64,000 bases of DNA from Ancylomarina longa. GTDB taxonomy: Bacteria > Bacteroidota > Bacteroidia > Bacteroidales > Marinifilaceae. A program made the position numbers and the translations under genes. Each line of letters starts with the position of its first letter. Position 1 is the stretch's first letter. Below, piece after piece: positions 1-8,645 of this stretch. Location of the stretch: the NCBI RefSeq assembly GCF_003996985.1, contig NZ_RJJX01000004.1, positions 142,359 through 206,358 of the forward strand, given 5' to 3'. The notes below the pieces were generated by a model that did no database searches, was not told where the DNA came from, and saw only the letters and a list, made by a program, of their open reading frames with translations.

Positions 1-183
1 ATACACTTCTTAACTAATAGAACTTTCGATTGTAAGGCAGGATACATGCAAGTGAAAAAGTGGTTCATCCAAAAAATGCAAAGCTCAAAAGACAGCATTC
101 CTATCAAATATCGGTTTTTATATGATTTGCTTATCTACAAACTTCATTTCAATTATTACTTTTCAACTCAAGCCGTTTTGGCT

Positions 184-209
184 CCTACTTTTGATTGCCC
201 AAAAGTAGG
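184..209. repeat. Perfect 10-bp inverted repeat
   Basis: CCTACTTTTG at 184-193 is the exact reverse complement of CAAAAGTAGG at 200-209, with a six-base loop (ATTGCC). The motif CCTACTTTTGAT recurs at about 565. No T-run follows, so a terminator role is not supported. Confidence 0.6.
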
Positions 210-300
210 CAAAAGGTCACCGCGGCATGAAAAATCCCTAAAAATCAGTTCACTAAAACTTAGGAACTCGTCCTTTTAGCCCCACCTCCCTCGCAGGACA

Positions 301-397
301 ATCGCATTTAAAAAATACATGTAATATTTCGGTGCGCTGCACCTTTTGATATGGCATAAAATATTAAGCTATAAATATTGCGCAACGCTGTTGCTTA
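301..397 (+). repeat. Dispersed intergenic element, copy A
   Basis: This segment aligns along its length with 35722-35822: both begin ATCGCATTT, carry TGCGCTGCAC in the middle and end in AACGCTGTTGCTT, with diverged spacers of similar size. The core GGTGC-GCT-GCACC is itself an inverted repeat. An inverted partial copy of the core lies at 35897-35920. Both full copies lie outside genes. Confidence 0.6.
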
Positions 398-668
398 TTA
401 ACAAATAAAAAAAGCAGTACAGATTCACTCATTACAACAATCATTGTTGTTTGATGAATTAAAGATGTGAAACATCGAAATATTAAAGGAAAAAAAATTA
501 AATGCGTTTGCCCTGTCTTATCTCGGGGCTAAGGTCTTCAAACAGCCTAAGTTTTTTAACCTTACCTACTTTTGATTTTTTTAACGGCTTTTTTCATGAT
601 GCAGATCCTGCTCTATCAAAGCCATTTATCACTAATTAATCGATGCATAAAAGCAAAAACTAAAAAAA

Positions 669-705
669 TAAGGCAAAGCTATTGTAATCTACAGGCTTTG
701 CCTTA
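669..705 (-). terminator. Hairpin resembling a minus-strand terminator
   Basis: An 11-bp perfect stem (TAAGGCAAAGC at 669-679 with GCTTTGCCTTA at 695-705) is flanked by an A-run on the left, so it reads as stem plus U-run on the minus strand. No minus-strand gene lies just upstream of it, so its client is unknown. Confidence 0.5.
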
Positions 706-756
706 CTTTTGACCACTTTTTAAAAACCGGGAGATTAACCCCACAAATATTACGAA

Positions 757-1779
757 ATGAGATTCTTACTATTCAGTATAGCGATTGCCTTTTTGGGGAG
801 TTGTAACAAAGCTCCGGAAAGAAATTTTGAATTTGATTACAAAGTGAGCTTAAAGGCAGACACCATTAAAAACACCAAAATATGGATTCCCATTCCCGCT
901 AGTAATGCGGCACAGGAAATTAACAACCTAAACATACAGTCGAATATCGATTACGAAATCAAAAAAGAGGAGAAATTTGGCAACACCTATTATTTTACGA
1001 ACATCAAAGGAGAAAGAACAAAAGCAAGTCATATCCACTTCCATTTTACCGTTCACAGAAAACAACGAAATACCATAGCAGCATCAGGAAAAGATGTTAC
1101 GAAGTATTTGCTTGCCAATCGTCTGGTACCTGTTGGTGGCAGATTCGATTCAATTATAAAAACCAATTCCTTTCGCCCGGATAATATGCGTGCCATTTAT
1201 GATTTTGTGCAAAGCGAAATGCAGTACGGCAAACCAAAAACAAAAGACCAAAAGGATCATTACTACGCCAGCCTGCCGGAAATTATCAAGAAAAACATCA
1301 CAAAGGACAGTGTGGTAAACCTCTACGAACGATCTAAATTACTCCACAGCGAATTTACTTTTGGAAATGGCAACTCAAACTATGCCTGCGACATTTCTGT
1401 TGGTAACTGTACTGATTTTCATTCCTACTTTATGAGTTTGGCACGCAGCATGAAAGTACCTGCTCGTTTTCACATTGGTTTTTCGATACCAACCGAAAAG
1501 AAAGGGAAAATTGGCGGCTATCATTGCTGGGCTGATTATTACAGCAAGGATCAATGGATTCCTATAGATATATCGGAAGCGGATAAATCTCCTGAAAAAT
1601 CAGATTTTTATTTCGGGAATCTCGATTTCAACAGAGTAGAATTTACCCACGGAAGAGATTTGAAATTAGAAGATTACCATCACGGGCTGGTAAACTTTTT
1701 CATCTATCCAATTGTTGAGGAAGATGGCGTAGTTACAAATAATTACAGTAAAACATTTTCGTATAGAGAAATAAATTAA
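757..1779 (+). CDS. Transglutaminase-like lipoprotein
   Basis: 340 residues. The N-terminus is a lipoprotein signal peptide ending FLGSC, with the lipidated Cys at residue 16. The C-terminal half is a transglutaminase/protease-like fold: Cys218 in GNCTD, His256 in YHCWADYY and Asp271 in WIPIDISEA are spaced as in the family's Cys-His-Asp triad, so the site looks intact. Residues about 25-140 would be a periplasmic N-terminal domain. Members of this superfamily act as thiol hydrolases or transferases on proteins or peptides; the substrate here cannot be read from sequence. It stands alone. The ATG at 757 is the only start that gives a full signal peptide. Confidence 0.8.
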   Translation: MRFLLFSIAIAFLGSCNKAPERNFEFDYKVSLKADTIKNTKIWIPIPASNAAQEINNLNIQSNIDYEIKKEEKFGNTYYFTNIKGERTKASHIHFHFTVHRKQRNTIAASGKDVTKYLLANRLVPVGGRFDSIIKTNSFRPDNMRAIYDFVQSEMQYGKPKTKDQKDHYYASLPEIIKKNITKDSVVNLYERSKLLHSEFTFGNGNSNYACDISVGNCTDFHSYFMSLARSMKVPARFHIGFSIPTEKKGKIGGYHCWADYYSKDQWIPIDISEADKSPEKSDFYFGNLDFNRVEFTHGRDLKLEDYHHGLVNFFIYPIVEEDGVVTNNYSKTFSYREIN

Positions 1780-2063
1780 GAGATAATCCTCTTATATTTT
1801 TAAAGCCAATCAATAATCAATTTTTTTATGATTTTTAAGAACATTACTTAGCAGATAAAAGCTATAATTTTAATTAACAATGGAGTACAACTATCGTTTG
1901 CATGGGATCATTCCCAGTATTTTCCAGACAAATTTTTCTTTTTTGTTAAATTTACTTGCTTTTTTGTCACAAAATTAATACTTTCACAAAGCTTCTATTA
2001 GGAAGAAAAAAACACTTCCTTCGGAATCATCAAAACAATTTAAACAAACTAATTAGTCTTATC

Positions 2064-2297
2064 ATGAAAAAATTATTATTTACGATCGCTATTTGCGGTT
2101 TTGTAATGACATCCTGTGTTAACAAAACAAAAAAAGCTGCAACAGAGGAAAAAACTACTACTCCAACCGAAGCAGTGGAAACTACAGCTCCTGATACAAT
2201 TCAAGCCGATTCTATAAAGGCTGAAATGGTAGACACCCTTAAGGCAGAAGCAGCCAAAGTTGATATTCAAAAAACAGAAGCTCCTGAAACTAAATAG
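2064..2297 (+). CDS. Small Thr/Glu/Ala-rich lipoprotein
   Basis: 77 residues from ATG 2064. An upstream in-frame extension exists, but only this start gives a signal peptide (MKKLLFTIAICGFVMTSC, lipid Cys at 18). The mature part is low complexity: Thr, Glu, Lys and Ala with repeats such as AEA and TEAPET, predicted to be disordered. No enzymatic domain is visible. A rho-independent terminator follows 84 bp downstream. Likely a small envelope lipoprotein of unknown role. Confidence 0.7.
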   Translation: MKKLLFTIAICGFVMTSCVNKTKKAATEEKTTTPTEAVETTAPDTIQADSIKAEMVDTLKAEAAKVDIQKTEAPETK

Positions 2298-2380
2298 AAG
2301 AATTCAAAAGCAAGAAAAGACCAAAAAGCGAGCTTGAACAGTCGACAAAACTTATAAGCCTCTATTGCTAAAATTAAGCT

Positions 2381-2409
2381 AGCCATGAAATAAACTTCAT
2401 GGCTTTTTT
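2381..2409 (+). terminator. Rho-independent terminator
   Basis: AGCCATGAA at 2381-2389 pairs with TTCATGGCT at 2396-2404, followed by a T-run. It serves the small lipoprotein gene. Confidence 0.8.
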
Positions 2410-2468
2410 CATTCCTAAAAACAAAACTCCCTAAAACCTGTAATTGCATATCAAAGAAGGCAAAATTG

Positions 2469-2762
2469 ATGACTCAATTCCAAAAAGAAGAATCAAACAT
2501 TGGGAAAATAGAAAAAGAAACCGCATTTCAGAAACTTTTTCAAAGCTATTTAAAACTAAAACAAAGCTTGAAGGACTACCATGAGATATTTTCAGAAAAA
2601 AAATATGACAGCTCACTTCGCAAAACCCTTAACTACGGCGAAATATCTGGAATTGAATATCTTATGGAGAGCATTTACTACTATGATAGTTTTGACACTT
2701 ATCTGAAAATTGAACATGAATACTATAAAACGGCAGCAAAAATTCAAAAATACCAGCTCTAA
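2469..2762 (+). pseudogene. C-terminal remnant of a TolC-type outer membrane efflux protein
   Basis: 97 codons from ATG 2469. The second half (GEISGIEYLMESIYYYDSF, then a helix with EHEY) closely resembles the last helical pair of Bacteroidota TolC/CusC-family outer membrane factors, where GEIS.IEYL...YY is characteristic. Full-length family members have over 400 residues; the barrel and the rest of the helical tunnel are absent, and a terminator of another gene lies directly upstream. I therefore read it as a decayed fragment, although a short expressed protein cannot be excluded. The start is uncertain. Confidence 0.45.
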
Positions 2763-2850
2763 GCATATTTAGAATGAATTGAAATACCACTTTTATTAGA
2801 ACCTTTTAAAACAGGTGGCGTAGAAGATGCAAAACGATTTCCGTTTTTAA

Positions 2851-2900
2851 GGTTTAAAGTGAATAGATAGAAGAGGATGGGGTGGTTCCCATCCTCTTTT
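2851..2900 (+). repeat. Hairpin element, copy 1 (terminator-like)
   Basis: A 10-bp stem (AGAGGATGGG at 2872-2881, CCCATCCTCT at 2888-2897) with loop GTGGTT and a short T-run, preceded by GGTTTAAAGTGAATA. The same flank and loop occur at 3111-3161, where four stem pairs differ in a compensatory way. Confidence 0.7.
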
Positions 2901-3110
2901 GATTTTACAAGTTCTACCTTACCGACCCGTTTAGGATCTACTTTCCCAAAATACAAGTAATTATTATCATCAAAATACACCCACCGACAAGGAATGAAAG
3001 TCATTATTTCCAATCAGTTAAAAAATATTTTTTTAAATTTTATTAAACTTTTTTATTGACAATAAAAAAGTTTATCCATATATTACAATTGAATTTTCTA
3101 CGGAAAATTT

Positions 3111-3161
3111 AGGTTTTAAAGTGAATATGAAAAGGGACGGAGTGGTTGCCGTCCCTTTTTC
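3111..3161 (+). repeat. Hairpin element, copy 2 (terminator-like)
   Basis: Stem AAAGGGACGG (3131-3140) with CCGTCCCTTT (3149-3158), loop AGTGGTTG, then a T-run; the preceding flank is GGTTTTAAAGTGAATA. Homologous to the hairpin at 2851-2900. Confidence 0.7.
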
Positions 3162-3312
3162 CTTTCCTATATCCAGGTGGATAGTAATCTAAAAACGGTA
3201 TTTCTCCTACATAAAACCCTACTTACAAAGACATTCCTTTTATTAAAATATACTATCCATATAAAATGGACAAAACTTATTCAAATTGAAGATTAGGAGA
3301 CATATAGACACA

Positions 3313-3343
3313 AAAAAATGAAGACTTAAAAGTCTCCATTTTT
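3313..3343. terminator. Bidirectional terminator below the AsmA-like gene
   Basis: AAAATG-a-AGACTT pairs with AAGTCT-c-CATTTT across a two-base loop, with A-run left and T-run right. It lies just past the stop of the minus-strand AsmA-like gene. Confidence 0.6.
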
Positions 3344-3364
3344 CTAATTGTAAACAAGCTCCTT

Positions 3365-5848
3365 CTATTTAAATAATTTCTTTAAAAGATCCTTCCCTTT
3401 CTTCTCCAATTCTTTCTTTGCTCTGCGTTCTAATTCTCTAGCTACCGCTTTCTGTGCTTGCTTAATTGCCTTACTCAAATCCAATTTCACATTAGGATTA
3501 TCCGAAGTACCGGTAATCTTAACAGCCACATCAAGCGCAGGAACATTTTCCATTCCAGGCAATTTGTCAAAATATTGATTTACTTCCTTACCCAATGCTT
3601 CTTTAGGAAGTTTCATATCCATAGTGAAATTCATTTTTCCATCTACCGATTGAGTACCATATATGGTTGCCGGATGTCCTGCTACCTTCGCTTGAAATGG
3701 TTTTACTTCCAGATTTCCATTTACAATTACAAAATCCATATCAAACTGAGAAACAGAAATCCGCTTGTATCTTTCATCTTTCAAGGCTGCAGCCAAGGCA
3801 TCAAAAGCCTTATTATCTTTAATAATTACCTCTTTGGAGTGTAAAGAACCCTTTCCGTTCAAAGTATTCATCTTAGGGTTCATTTCCTTATCAAGTAAAG
3901 ATTTGATCTTTAAATTAGAGGAAACTTTCCCGGAACAATTTACCGCAATTGGCATCATTTGCTTAATCATGCTTAAGGAATGGTAAGCATCATTAATGTC
4001 CAAATCCTTAATATCCATTCCGAAATCCATAGCGGGTTGCTTCACATTCTTTGTGCTATACGAGCCATTCATCGTCATGCTTCCTTTCAACATCTTCATA
4101 GATAAATTAGTCAGCTTGGCAACAGAATTCTTAACAACAATCAAGCCTTTGACATCCTGCACATCCATTTTATCAAATCGGATTGTGTTCATTGAAGAAA
4201 CCAAACTTAAATCGAGATTTGCAGGAATTTCAATAACAGTTAAAGGAATAGTATCAGCATTTTCTGTTTCAGGAAGCTCCTCATCAGTCATAAACTCATT
4301 TAAATCGAATAATTTTGAAGTAAGCGTAAACTTCCCCTTCAATACCTGATTTTTTAAAGCATAGGCAATATAATTCTCAATATTTCCTTTTAATTGAATA
4401 TCTGATTTACCGATTCGGGAATCGAAAGAACTCAAACTGATATACCTGGGCGTAAAATTGAGTACCGAACTTAAGATTTTAATACCCTGTGGGAAATCTG
4501 GTGTTGCGAACTCAAAATTCCTTAGTTTCACATTTCCTTTGGCCATAAATTTCTCGTACTGCTCCTTTTCAATATCCGATAATCTGCCGTCAAAACGAAC
4601 ATCAGATGTTACGATACCACTAATTTTAACACTATCCATTGGTATAGCATTGCGCAATTTGGCAAAATCAATAATCCCTTTGAATAAACCCTGAATTTGT
4701 GGATCGGTAAGTAAATGCTTTGCATGTACTTTCGCATCAAAAGGATTTTGCGCCACCTCGAAATGAAAGGCATTAACATCTGCAGTTAAAAGATCCATTT
4801 CCCCTCCTGGGTGATTTATCTGTGCATTGATATTGATATCTTTCACTGATTCGGGAAGATCGGCATACTTTATAGTAGCATTGTGAACCAAAAGTTTTGC
4901 TCCAAATTTCGGAAGACTATTTTCATGATATTCCCCTTTGGCAAAAGCTGATAGTTCCATCGTTCCGGTAGTTGTCAATCCCTCCAAATCCGATTTGAAA
5001 ACATCCGGAACCATTGCAAGCAAAGTTTTAAAATCTGTTTCCGATGCATTCAACTTCAAATCCATACCATATCCTTCCTCAAGCATGGATACTTGTCCAA
5101 CCACACCAAAAACCAGCTGATTCAAATTCAGTTTACTTTCTTCAAAGGAGAAAATCATATTCTCCAAATCGGCAGCTATTAAAGCGTCCAATTGAAGATT
5201 AGCCTGTTTCAAATATCTAAGCTTCTCAAAATCAAAGTTGATATCTGAAAATTTAGTCTGTAATTTTAGTTTGGTTGATTTGGCAGAAAAGTCACCACTC
5301 AACAGCACATTAACATCCGCAATGGTCAATTTGCTTTGTAAGGATTCATCATCATAGGTAAGTGCAAAATCCTCTACCCTCACCTCTTTAAAAATCACTT
5401 TGAAATCAGATGCTTCTCCACTCTCCTCTACTGTTTCCTCCTCCGCAGTACTTTCCTTAAGAATATCCCAATTCGCCTTACCCGATTTTAAAACTTTGGC
5501 ATTTATCTTAGAGTTAGACAACACAATGGCTCCTACTTCAATCTGCGAACCTGATAGAGCAGATCCTAAATCTACCGCTGTGTATAGACTTCCAATCTCA
5601 GCCAAAGTATCCTGCTGAAATTCATTTTCCCCAATTACCCGCACATCTTTCAATTCGACATACAGATTTGGAAAATTTTTAAGCATAGATAAGGAAAGGC
5701 CACCGATTTCTACCTTAGCATTCATAGAACTATCCATCTCGGTTTTCACCCGATCCAGAATTTCATCCTTAAAGAAATATGGTAATATAATTAGTAGTGC
5801 CAGGAGAACAATAATAATTGCTCCGAAAATTTTTAGAAACTTCTTCAT
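3365..5848 (-). CDS. AsmA-family envelope protein
   Basis: 827 residues starting at MKKFLKIFG; an in-frame upstream extension of 10 residues adds nothing recognisable. Residues about 5-30 form one N-terminal membrane helix followed by the AsmA-type segment (PYFFKDEILDRVK, then ALVEIGGLSLS-like strand with MLKNFPNLYVEL). The long body is rich in short beta strands, as in the repeating-beta-groove lipid-transport proteins (AsmA/TamB/YhdP), and the C-terminus matches the AsmA C-terminal region (KLPKEALGKEV..., TSDNPNVKLDLSKAIKQA) ending in a Lys-rich tail. The family bridges the inner and outer membranes and is implicated in phospholipid transport or outer membrane assembly. Monocistronic; a terminator follows at 3313. 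Confidence 0.85.
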   Translation of the reverse strand: MKKFLKIFGAIIIVLLALLIILPYFFKDEILDRVKTEMDSSMNAKVEIGGLSLSMLKNFPNLYVELKDVRVIGENEFQQDTLAEIGSLYTAVDLGSALSGSQIEVGAIVLSNSKINAKVLKSGKANWDILKESTAEEETVEESGEASDFKVIFKEVRVEDFALTYDDESLQSKLTIADVNVLLSGDFSAKSTKLKLQTKFSDINFDFEKLRYLKQANLQLDALIAADLENMIFSFEESKLNLNQLVFGVVGQVSMLEEGYGMDLKLNASETDFKTLLAMVPDVFKSDLEGLTTTGTMELSAFAKGEYHENSLPKFGAKLLVHNATIKYADLPESVKDININAQINHPGGEMDLLTADVNAFHFEVAQNPFDAKVHAKHLLTDPQIQGLFKGIIDFAKLRNAIPMDSVKISGIVTSDVRFDGRLSDIEKEQYEKFMAKGNVKLRNFEFATPDFPQGIKILSSVLNFTPRYISLSSFDSRIGKSDIQLKGNIENYIAYALKNQVLKGKFTLTSKLFDLNEFMTDEELPETENADTIPLTVIEIPANLDLSLVSSMNTIRFDKMDVQDVKGLIVVKNSVAKLTNLSMKMLKGSMTMNGSYSTKNVKQPAMDFGMDIKDLDINDAYHSLSMIKQMMPIAVNCSGKVSSNLKIKSLLDKEMNPKMNTLNGKGSLHSKEVIIKDNKAFDALAAALKDERYKRISVSQFDMDFVIVNGNLEVKPFQAKVAGHPATIYGTQSVDGKMNFTMDMKLPKEALGKEVNQYFDKLPGMENVPALDVAVKITGTSDNPNVKLDLSKAIKQAQKAVARELERRAKKELEKKGKDLLKKLFK

Positions 5849-6046
5849 TCGAATCTGATTTTTGGTTTTACATAACAAATATAGGAAATATCAGCAATAA
5901 ATCCGCTTTCACAATGAAGAAAACACAATATTTATAAAAATAATTTATGCTCTAAATTCAATGAGCTATCTAAAAGATTTTTAGATTTTTATCCAATAAA
6001 ACTGGAAATGCTTACAGCAAAGCATCAAAAAATATTAGCAAACCGC

Positions 6047-6078
6047 TTGCATTTAAACATCCTTTTTTTCTATATTTG
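6047..6078 (+). promoter_or_regulatory. Bacteroidota-type promoter of tRNA-Arg copy 1
   Basis: TTG at 6047-6049, 21 bp, then TATATTTG at 6071-6078, matching the -33 TTG / -7 TAnnTTTG consensus. The mature tRNA begins 20 bp downstream, and the second tRNA copy has the same arrangement. Confidence 0.75.
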
Positions 6079-6098
6079 CACCGCCTTAAAAGGGAAAA

Positions 6099-6172
6099 GG
6101 ATGCGTAGCATAACTGGATAGTGCACTACGTTACGGCCGTAGAGGTTGGGGGTTCGAATCCCTCCGCGTTCA
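6099..6172 (+). tRNA. tRNA-Arg (anticodon ACG), copy 1
   Basis: 74 nt folding into a full cloverleaf: acceptor GGATGCG/CGCGTTC with two G-U type pairs and discriminator A; D stem GCAT/GTGC; anticodon stem CTACG/CGTAG with loop TTACGGC giving anticodon ACG (Arg, CGN codons); T arm with TTCGAAT loop. CCA is not encoded. Identical to the copy at 6552. Confidence 0.95.
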
Positions 6173-6173
6173 C

Positions 6174-6210
6174 AAAAAAAGCTTTGGTATTTACACCAAG
6201 GCTTTTTTTT
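6174..6210 (+). terminator. Terminator of tRNA-Arg copy 1
   Basis: GCTTTGGT pairs with ACCAAGGC (one T-G), between an A-run and a T8 run immediately after the tRNA. Confidence 0.8.
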
Positions 6211-6498
6211 ATGCACAACTCCCATGGCGAGTAGCAAGGCAAAGTACCAACCAATTAACTTCAGAAGCCGAAATTGAATTTATACCAGATCTATTCCCTT
6301 CTATCGTATAAAATCCAGCATAGGGCAATATTTCAATTCATCAGCGAATAATATTTATACATTACACCAGACTAATCAAAATGACGAAATCAACGTGGTG
6401 TCTAAACAAAAATGAAAGCTAATATATTGAGGGAATGCAAATTTGTGGCTTGAAATCAAAAAGATAAATATTAAGACAAAATAATTAAGGCATAATTC

Positions 6499-6530
6499 TT
6501 GTATGTTTCCAATTAAATTCCCTATATTTG
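6499..6530 (+). promoter_or_regulatory. Bacteroidota-type promoter of tRNA-Arg copy 2
   Basis: TTG at 6499-6501, 21 bp, TATATTTG at 6523-6530. The sequence between the -7 box and the tRNA is almost identical to that of copy 1, so the duplication included the core promoter. Confidence 0.75.
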
Positions 6531-6551
6531 CACCGCCTTAAAAGGAAAAAA

Positions 6552-6625
6552 GGATGCGTAGCATAACTGGATAGTGCACTACGTTACGGCCGTAGAGGTT
6601 GGGGGTTCGAATCCCTCCGCGTTCA
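6552..6625 (+). tRNA. tRNA-Arg (anticodon ACG), copy 2
   Basis: Sequence identical to the tRNA at 6099-6172, same cloverleaf and anticodon ACG. It lies 453 bp downstream with its own promoter and terminator; the DNA between the two is otherwise unrelated. Confidence 0.95.
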
Positions 6626-6633
6626 CAAAAATT

Positions 6634-6662
6634 AGCTTCAACATTGAGTTGAAGCTTTTTTT
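6634..6662 (+). terminator. Terminator of tRNA-Arg copy 2
   Basis: AGCTTCAA pairs with TTGAAGCT, followed by a T-run. Confidence 0.8.
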
Positions 6663-6954
6663 ATGCATTTCCCTTCCCAAAAATAAATTCCGATTTGGTA
6701 AATTTTCCCTAAATATCGACTGATTTTAATAAATGAATGCGTTTATGATACAGGAAGGGTCACTTTTCTTTGAGAAAGAGGGATTCCGATGTGAGAAAGA
6801 ACGGTTTATTAGCTTCCTCTTATAAGATATTAGATTTGTTTGATAAGAGGAAGAACTAATCCTAAATAGTCAAAACAGAAGATTTAAAACTAATTCCTTC
6901 CTACTAGCCAAAACATTCATCTGCCAGAACAGTAAATAATCCTCTAGGCAAGCC

Positions 6955-7035
6955 CACGAGGCATTCTTAATATTTTTTAAACGTTTTAGTATTTTGTGAC
7001 TCGATATCACAAAATACTAAATTATGAGGCAAGCC
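6955..7035. repeat. 15-bp perfect inverted repeat between short direct repeats
   Basis: TTTAGTATTTTGTGA (6985-6999) and its exact reverse complement (7007-7021) flank a 7-base loop. On each side lies AGGCAAGCC, in direct orientation. It sits in the 490-bp non-coding gap between the second tRNA and the acyl-CoA dehydrogenase. It has no T-run and is not an obvious terminator; it could be a small mobile-element remnant or a protein-binding site. Confidence 0.55.
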
Positions 7036-7154
7036 TCGGGGAATTTGACCCAAAGAGAGTAAAATCTCTGTAATAAAACACCTTAAAGTCTTTTTTTTAC
7101 TTATTTTTACTGCGTCTAAATTCGAATAAACGAACAGACAGAATCTTAACTAAA

Positions 7155-8645
7155 ATGAAGAACAACTTTTCAGATTATATACAGGCTTTTGAAAAGACCC
7201 TTAAGTCTGTATTTTACGAACGCGACGACATTAATAAGTTCAGTCTTCAACGAGGATTTCCTCCTTTGGTGATGCGTGAAATTATGGCTAGCGCTCCCCT
7301 TTCTGTTGCCATACCTGCCGAATATGGTGGCAGAGGCATGAAGGTAAAGGAATGCCTGGGGATTTTATCCTCGGCAGCCTACGAATCATTACCACTGGCT
7401 TTAACCTTGGGAATTAATATTGCTTTATTTCTGGAACCTGTTGCCAAATATGCCAACAAGCTGGTTAAGCAAGATATTTTCACCCGATTTTTAGAGAAGC
7501 AGCAAATGGGTGGTTTGATGATTACGGAACCAGATTTTGGTAGTGATGCCCTAAACATGCAAACTTCCTATACACAGCAGAACGATACTTTTCATATTAA
7601 AGGAACCAAGCATTGGCAAGGTTTAACCGGATTAGCGGATTACTGGCTCATCACATCGAGACAAAAAAGTAATGAAGGAAAGCTAAGCCGCGACATCGAT
7701 TTCTTTATCTGCGATGTTACCCAAAAAAACCAACAAGTAGTTGTAGAGGAATACTTCGACAATCTGGGCTTGTATATGATTCCTTATGGAACCAATAAAT
7801 TAAATCTGCAAATCCCACAGAAATTCAAATTGGAACCTGAAACTACCGGCATTAAAATGATGTTGGATATTTTGCATCGAAGCCGAATGCAGTTTCCCGG
7901 CATGGGATTGGGATTTATCAAGCGATTAATGGATGAAGCAATCCATCAATGTAAAAACAGAATTGTTGGCGGTAAAAGTTTACTTTCCTTCGATCAGGTT
8001 CAACATCAGATTTCTAAAATGCAAAGTGCTTTTACCGTTTGCTCGGCACTATGTACCCGCAGCAGCGAAAAAAGTGGAATTGAGAATAACCTGGCTACCG
8101 ACGGAATTGAGGCCAACAGTATCAAGACAATCGTAACCGACCTGATGCAGGAATCGGCACAAACGCTGGTGCAGCTTTCCGGAGCAAAAGGCTATCGCCT
8201 GAGCCATATTGGCGGACGTGGAATTGTAGACAGCAGACCTTTTCAGATATTCGAAGGAGCCAATGAGATGTTATATACTCAGATATCCGAAATGATTATC
8301 AAATTGATGAAAAAGAAAAAGGAGTTGAATTTATTCCGTTTTTTAAAAGATTTTGATCTCACCAATAAGGCTTCGGATTATTTTAAGAAAGAGATGGATT
8401 TTAACCTGGATATTAATTTACCGCAACGTAAACTGGTGGATTTAGGCAGAGCTTTGGGTAGAATTGTATCTGCCGATTTCGTTATGGATTTGGGAGCAAA
8501 AGGATTTAGACAAGATCTTATTGACAATTGCCTGGCCTCCTTACAGCAGGATGTCAGCAACTTTGTAAATTCATTTCATTTCAATAAAGGAATTTCGAGT
8601 ATCGAAAACTACAAGGACGGCAGTTCGTGGATGGAATTGGCTTAA
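7155..8645 (+). CDS. Acyl-CoA dehydrogenase family protein
   Basis: 496 residues, longer than a typical 380-400 residue acyl-CoA dehydrogenase because of a C-terminal helical extension. Core motifs are present: FAD/substrate loop ITEPDFGSDA (about 123-132), the beta-domain KGTKHW, the C-terminal helical domain with RIVGGKSLLSFDQVQ, and IFEGANEM (365-372), where Glu367 aligns with the catalytic base of medium-chain enzymes. Expected reaction: alpha,beta-dehydrogenation of an acyl-CoA with electrons passed to an electron-transfer flavoprotein; chain-length specificity cannot be read. Monocistronic. Confidence 0.85.
   Translation: MKNNFSDYIQAFEKTLKSVFYERDDINKFSLQRGFPPLVMREIMASAPLSVAIPAEYGGRGMKVKECLGILSSAAYESLPLALTLGINIALFLEPVAKYANKLVKQDIFTRFLEKQQMGGLMITEPDFGSDALNMQTSYTQQNDTFHIKGTKHWQGLTGLADYWLITSRQKSNEGKLSRDIDFFICDVTQKNQQVVVEEYFDNLGLYMIPYGTNKLNLQIPQKFKLEPETTGIKMMLDILHRSRMQFPGMGLGFIKRLMDEAIHQCKNRIVGGKSLLSFDQVQHQISKMQSAFTVCSALCTRSSEKSGIENNLATDGIEANSIKTIVTDLMQESAQTLVQLSGAKGYRLSHIGGRGIVDSRPFQIFEGANEMLYTQISEMIIKLMKKKKELNLFRFLKDFDLTNKASDYFKKEMDFNLDINLPQRKLVDLGRALGRIVSADFVMDLGAKGFRQDLIDNCLASLQQDVSNFVNSFHFNKGISSIENYKDGSSWMELA

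Larger units (their letters stand above)
1..756. other. Non-coding stretch with repeats
   Basis: I see no convincing gene here. The longest open frames (about 45 and 77 codons) have unusual composition and run through an inverted repeat or repeated intergenic sequence. The stretch holds a 10-bp inverted repeat (184-209), one copy of a dispersed intergenic element (301-397) and a strong hairpin (669-705), each listed separately. Confidence 0.6.

Noticed and set aside
46-279. 77-codon plus-strand frame
   Set aside because: It runs through the inverted repeat at 184-209 and a composition typical of Bacteroidota intergenic DNA; no recognisable protein.
502-639. 45-codon plus-strand frame
   Set aside because: No signal peptide, domain or sensible composition, and no promoter.
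2759-3013. 84-codon minus-strand frame
   Set aside because: Its middle is the hairpin element 2851-2900, a second copy of which lies in non-coding DNA at 3111-3161; the similar peptide there is explained by the hairpin. Not fully excluded.
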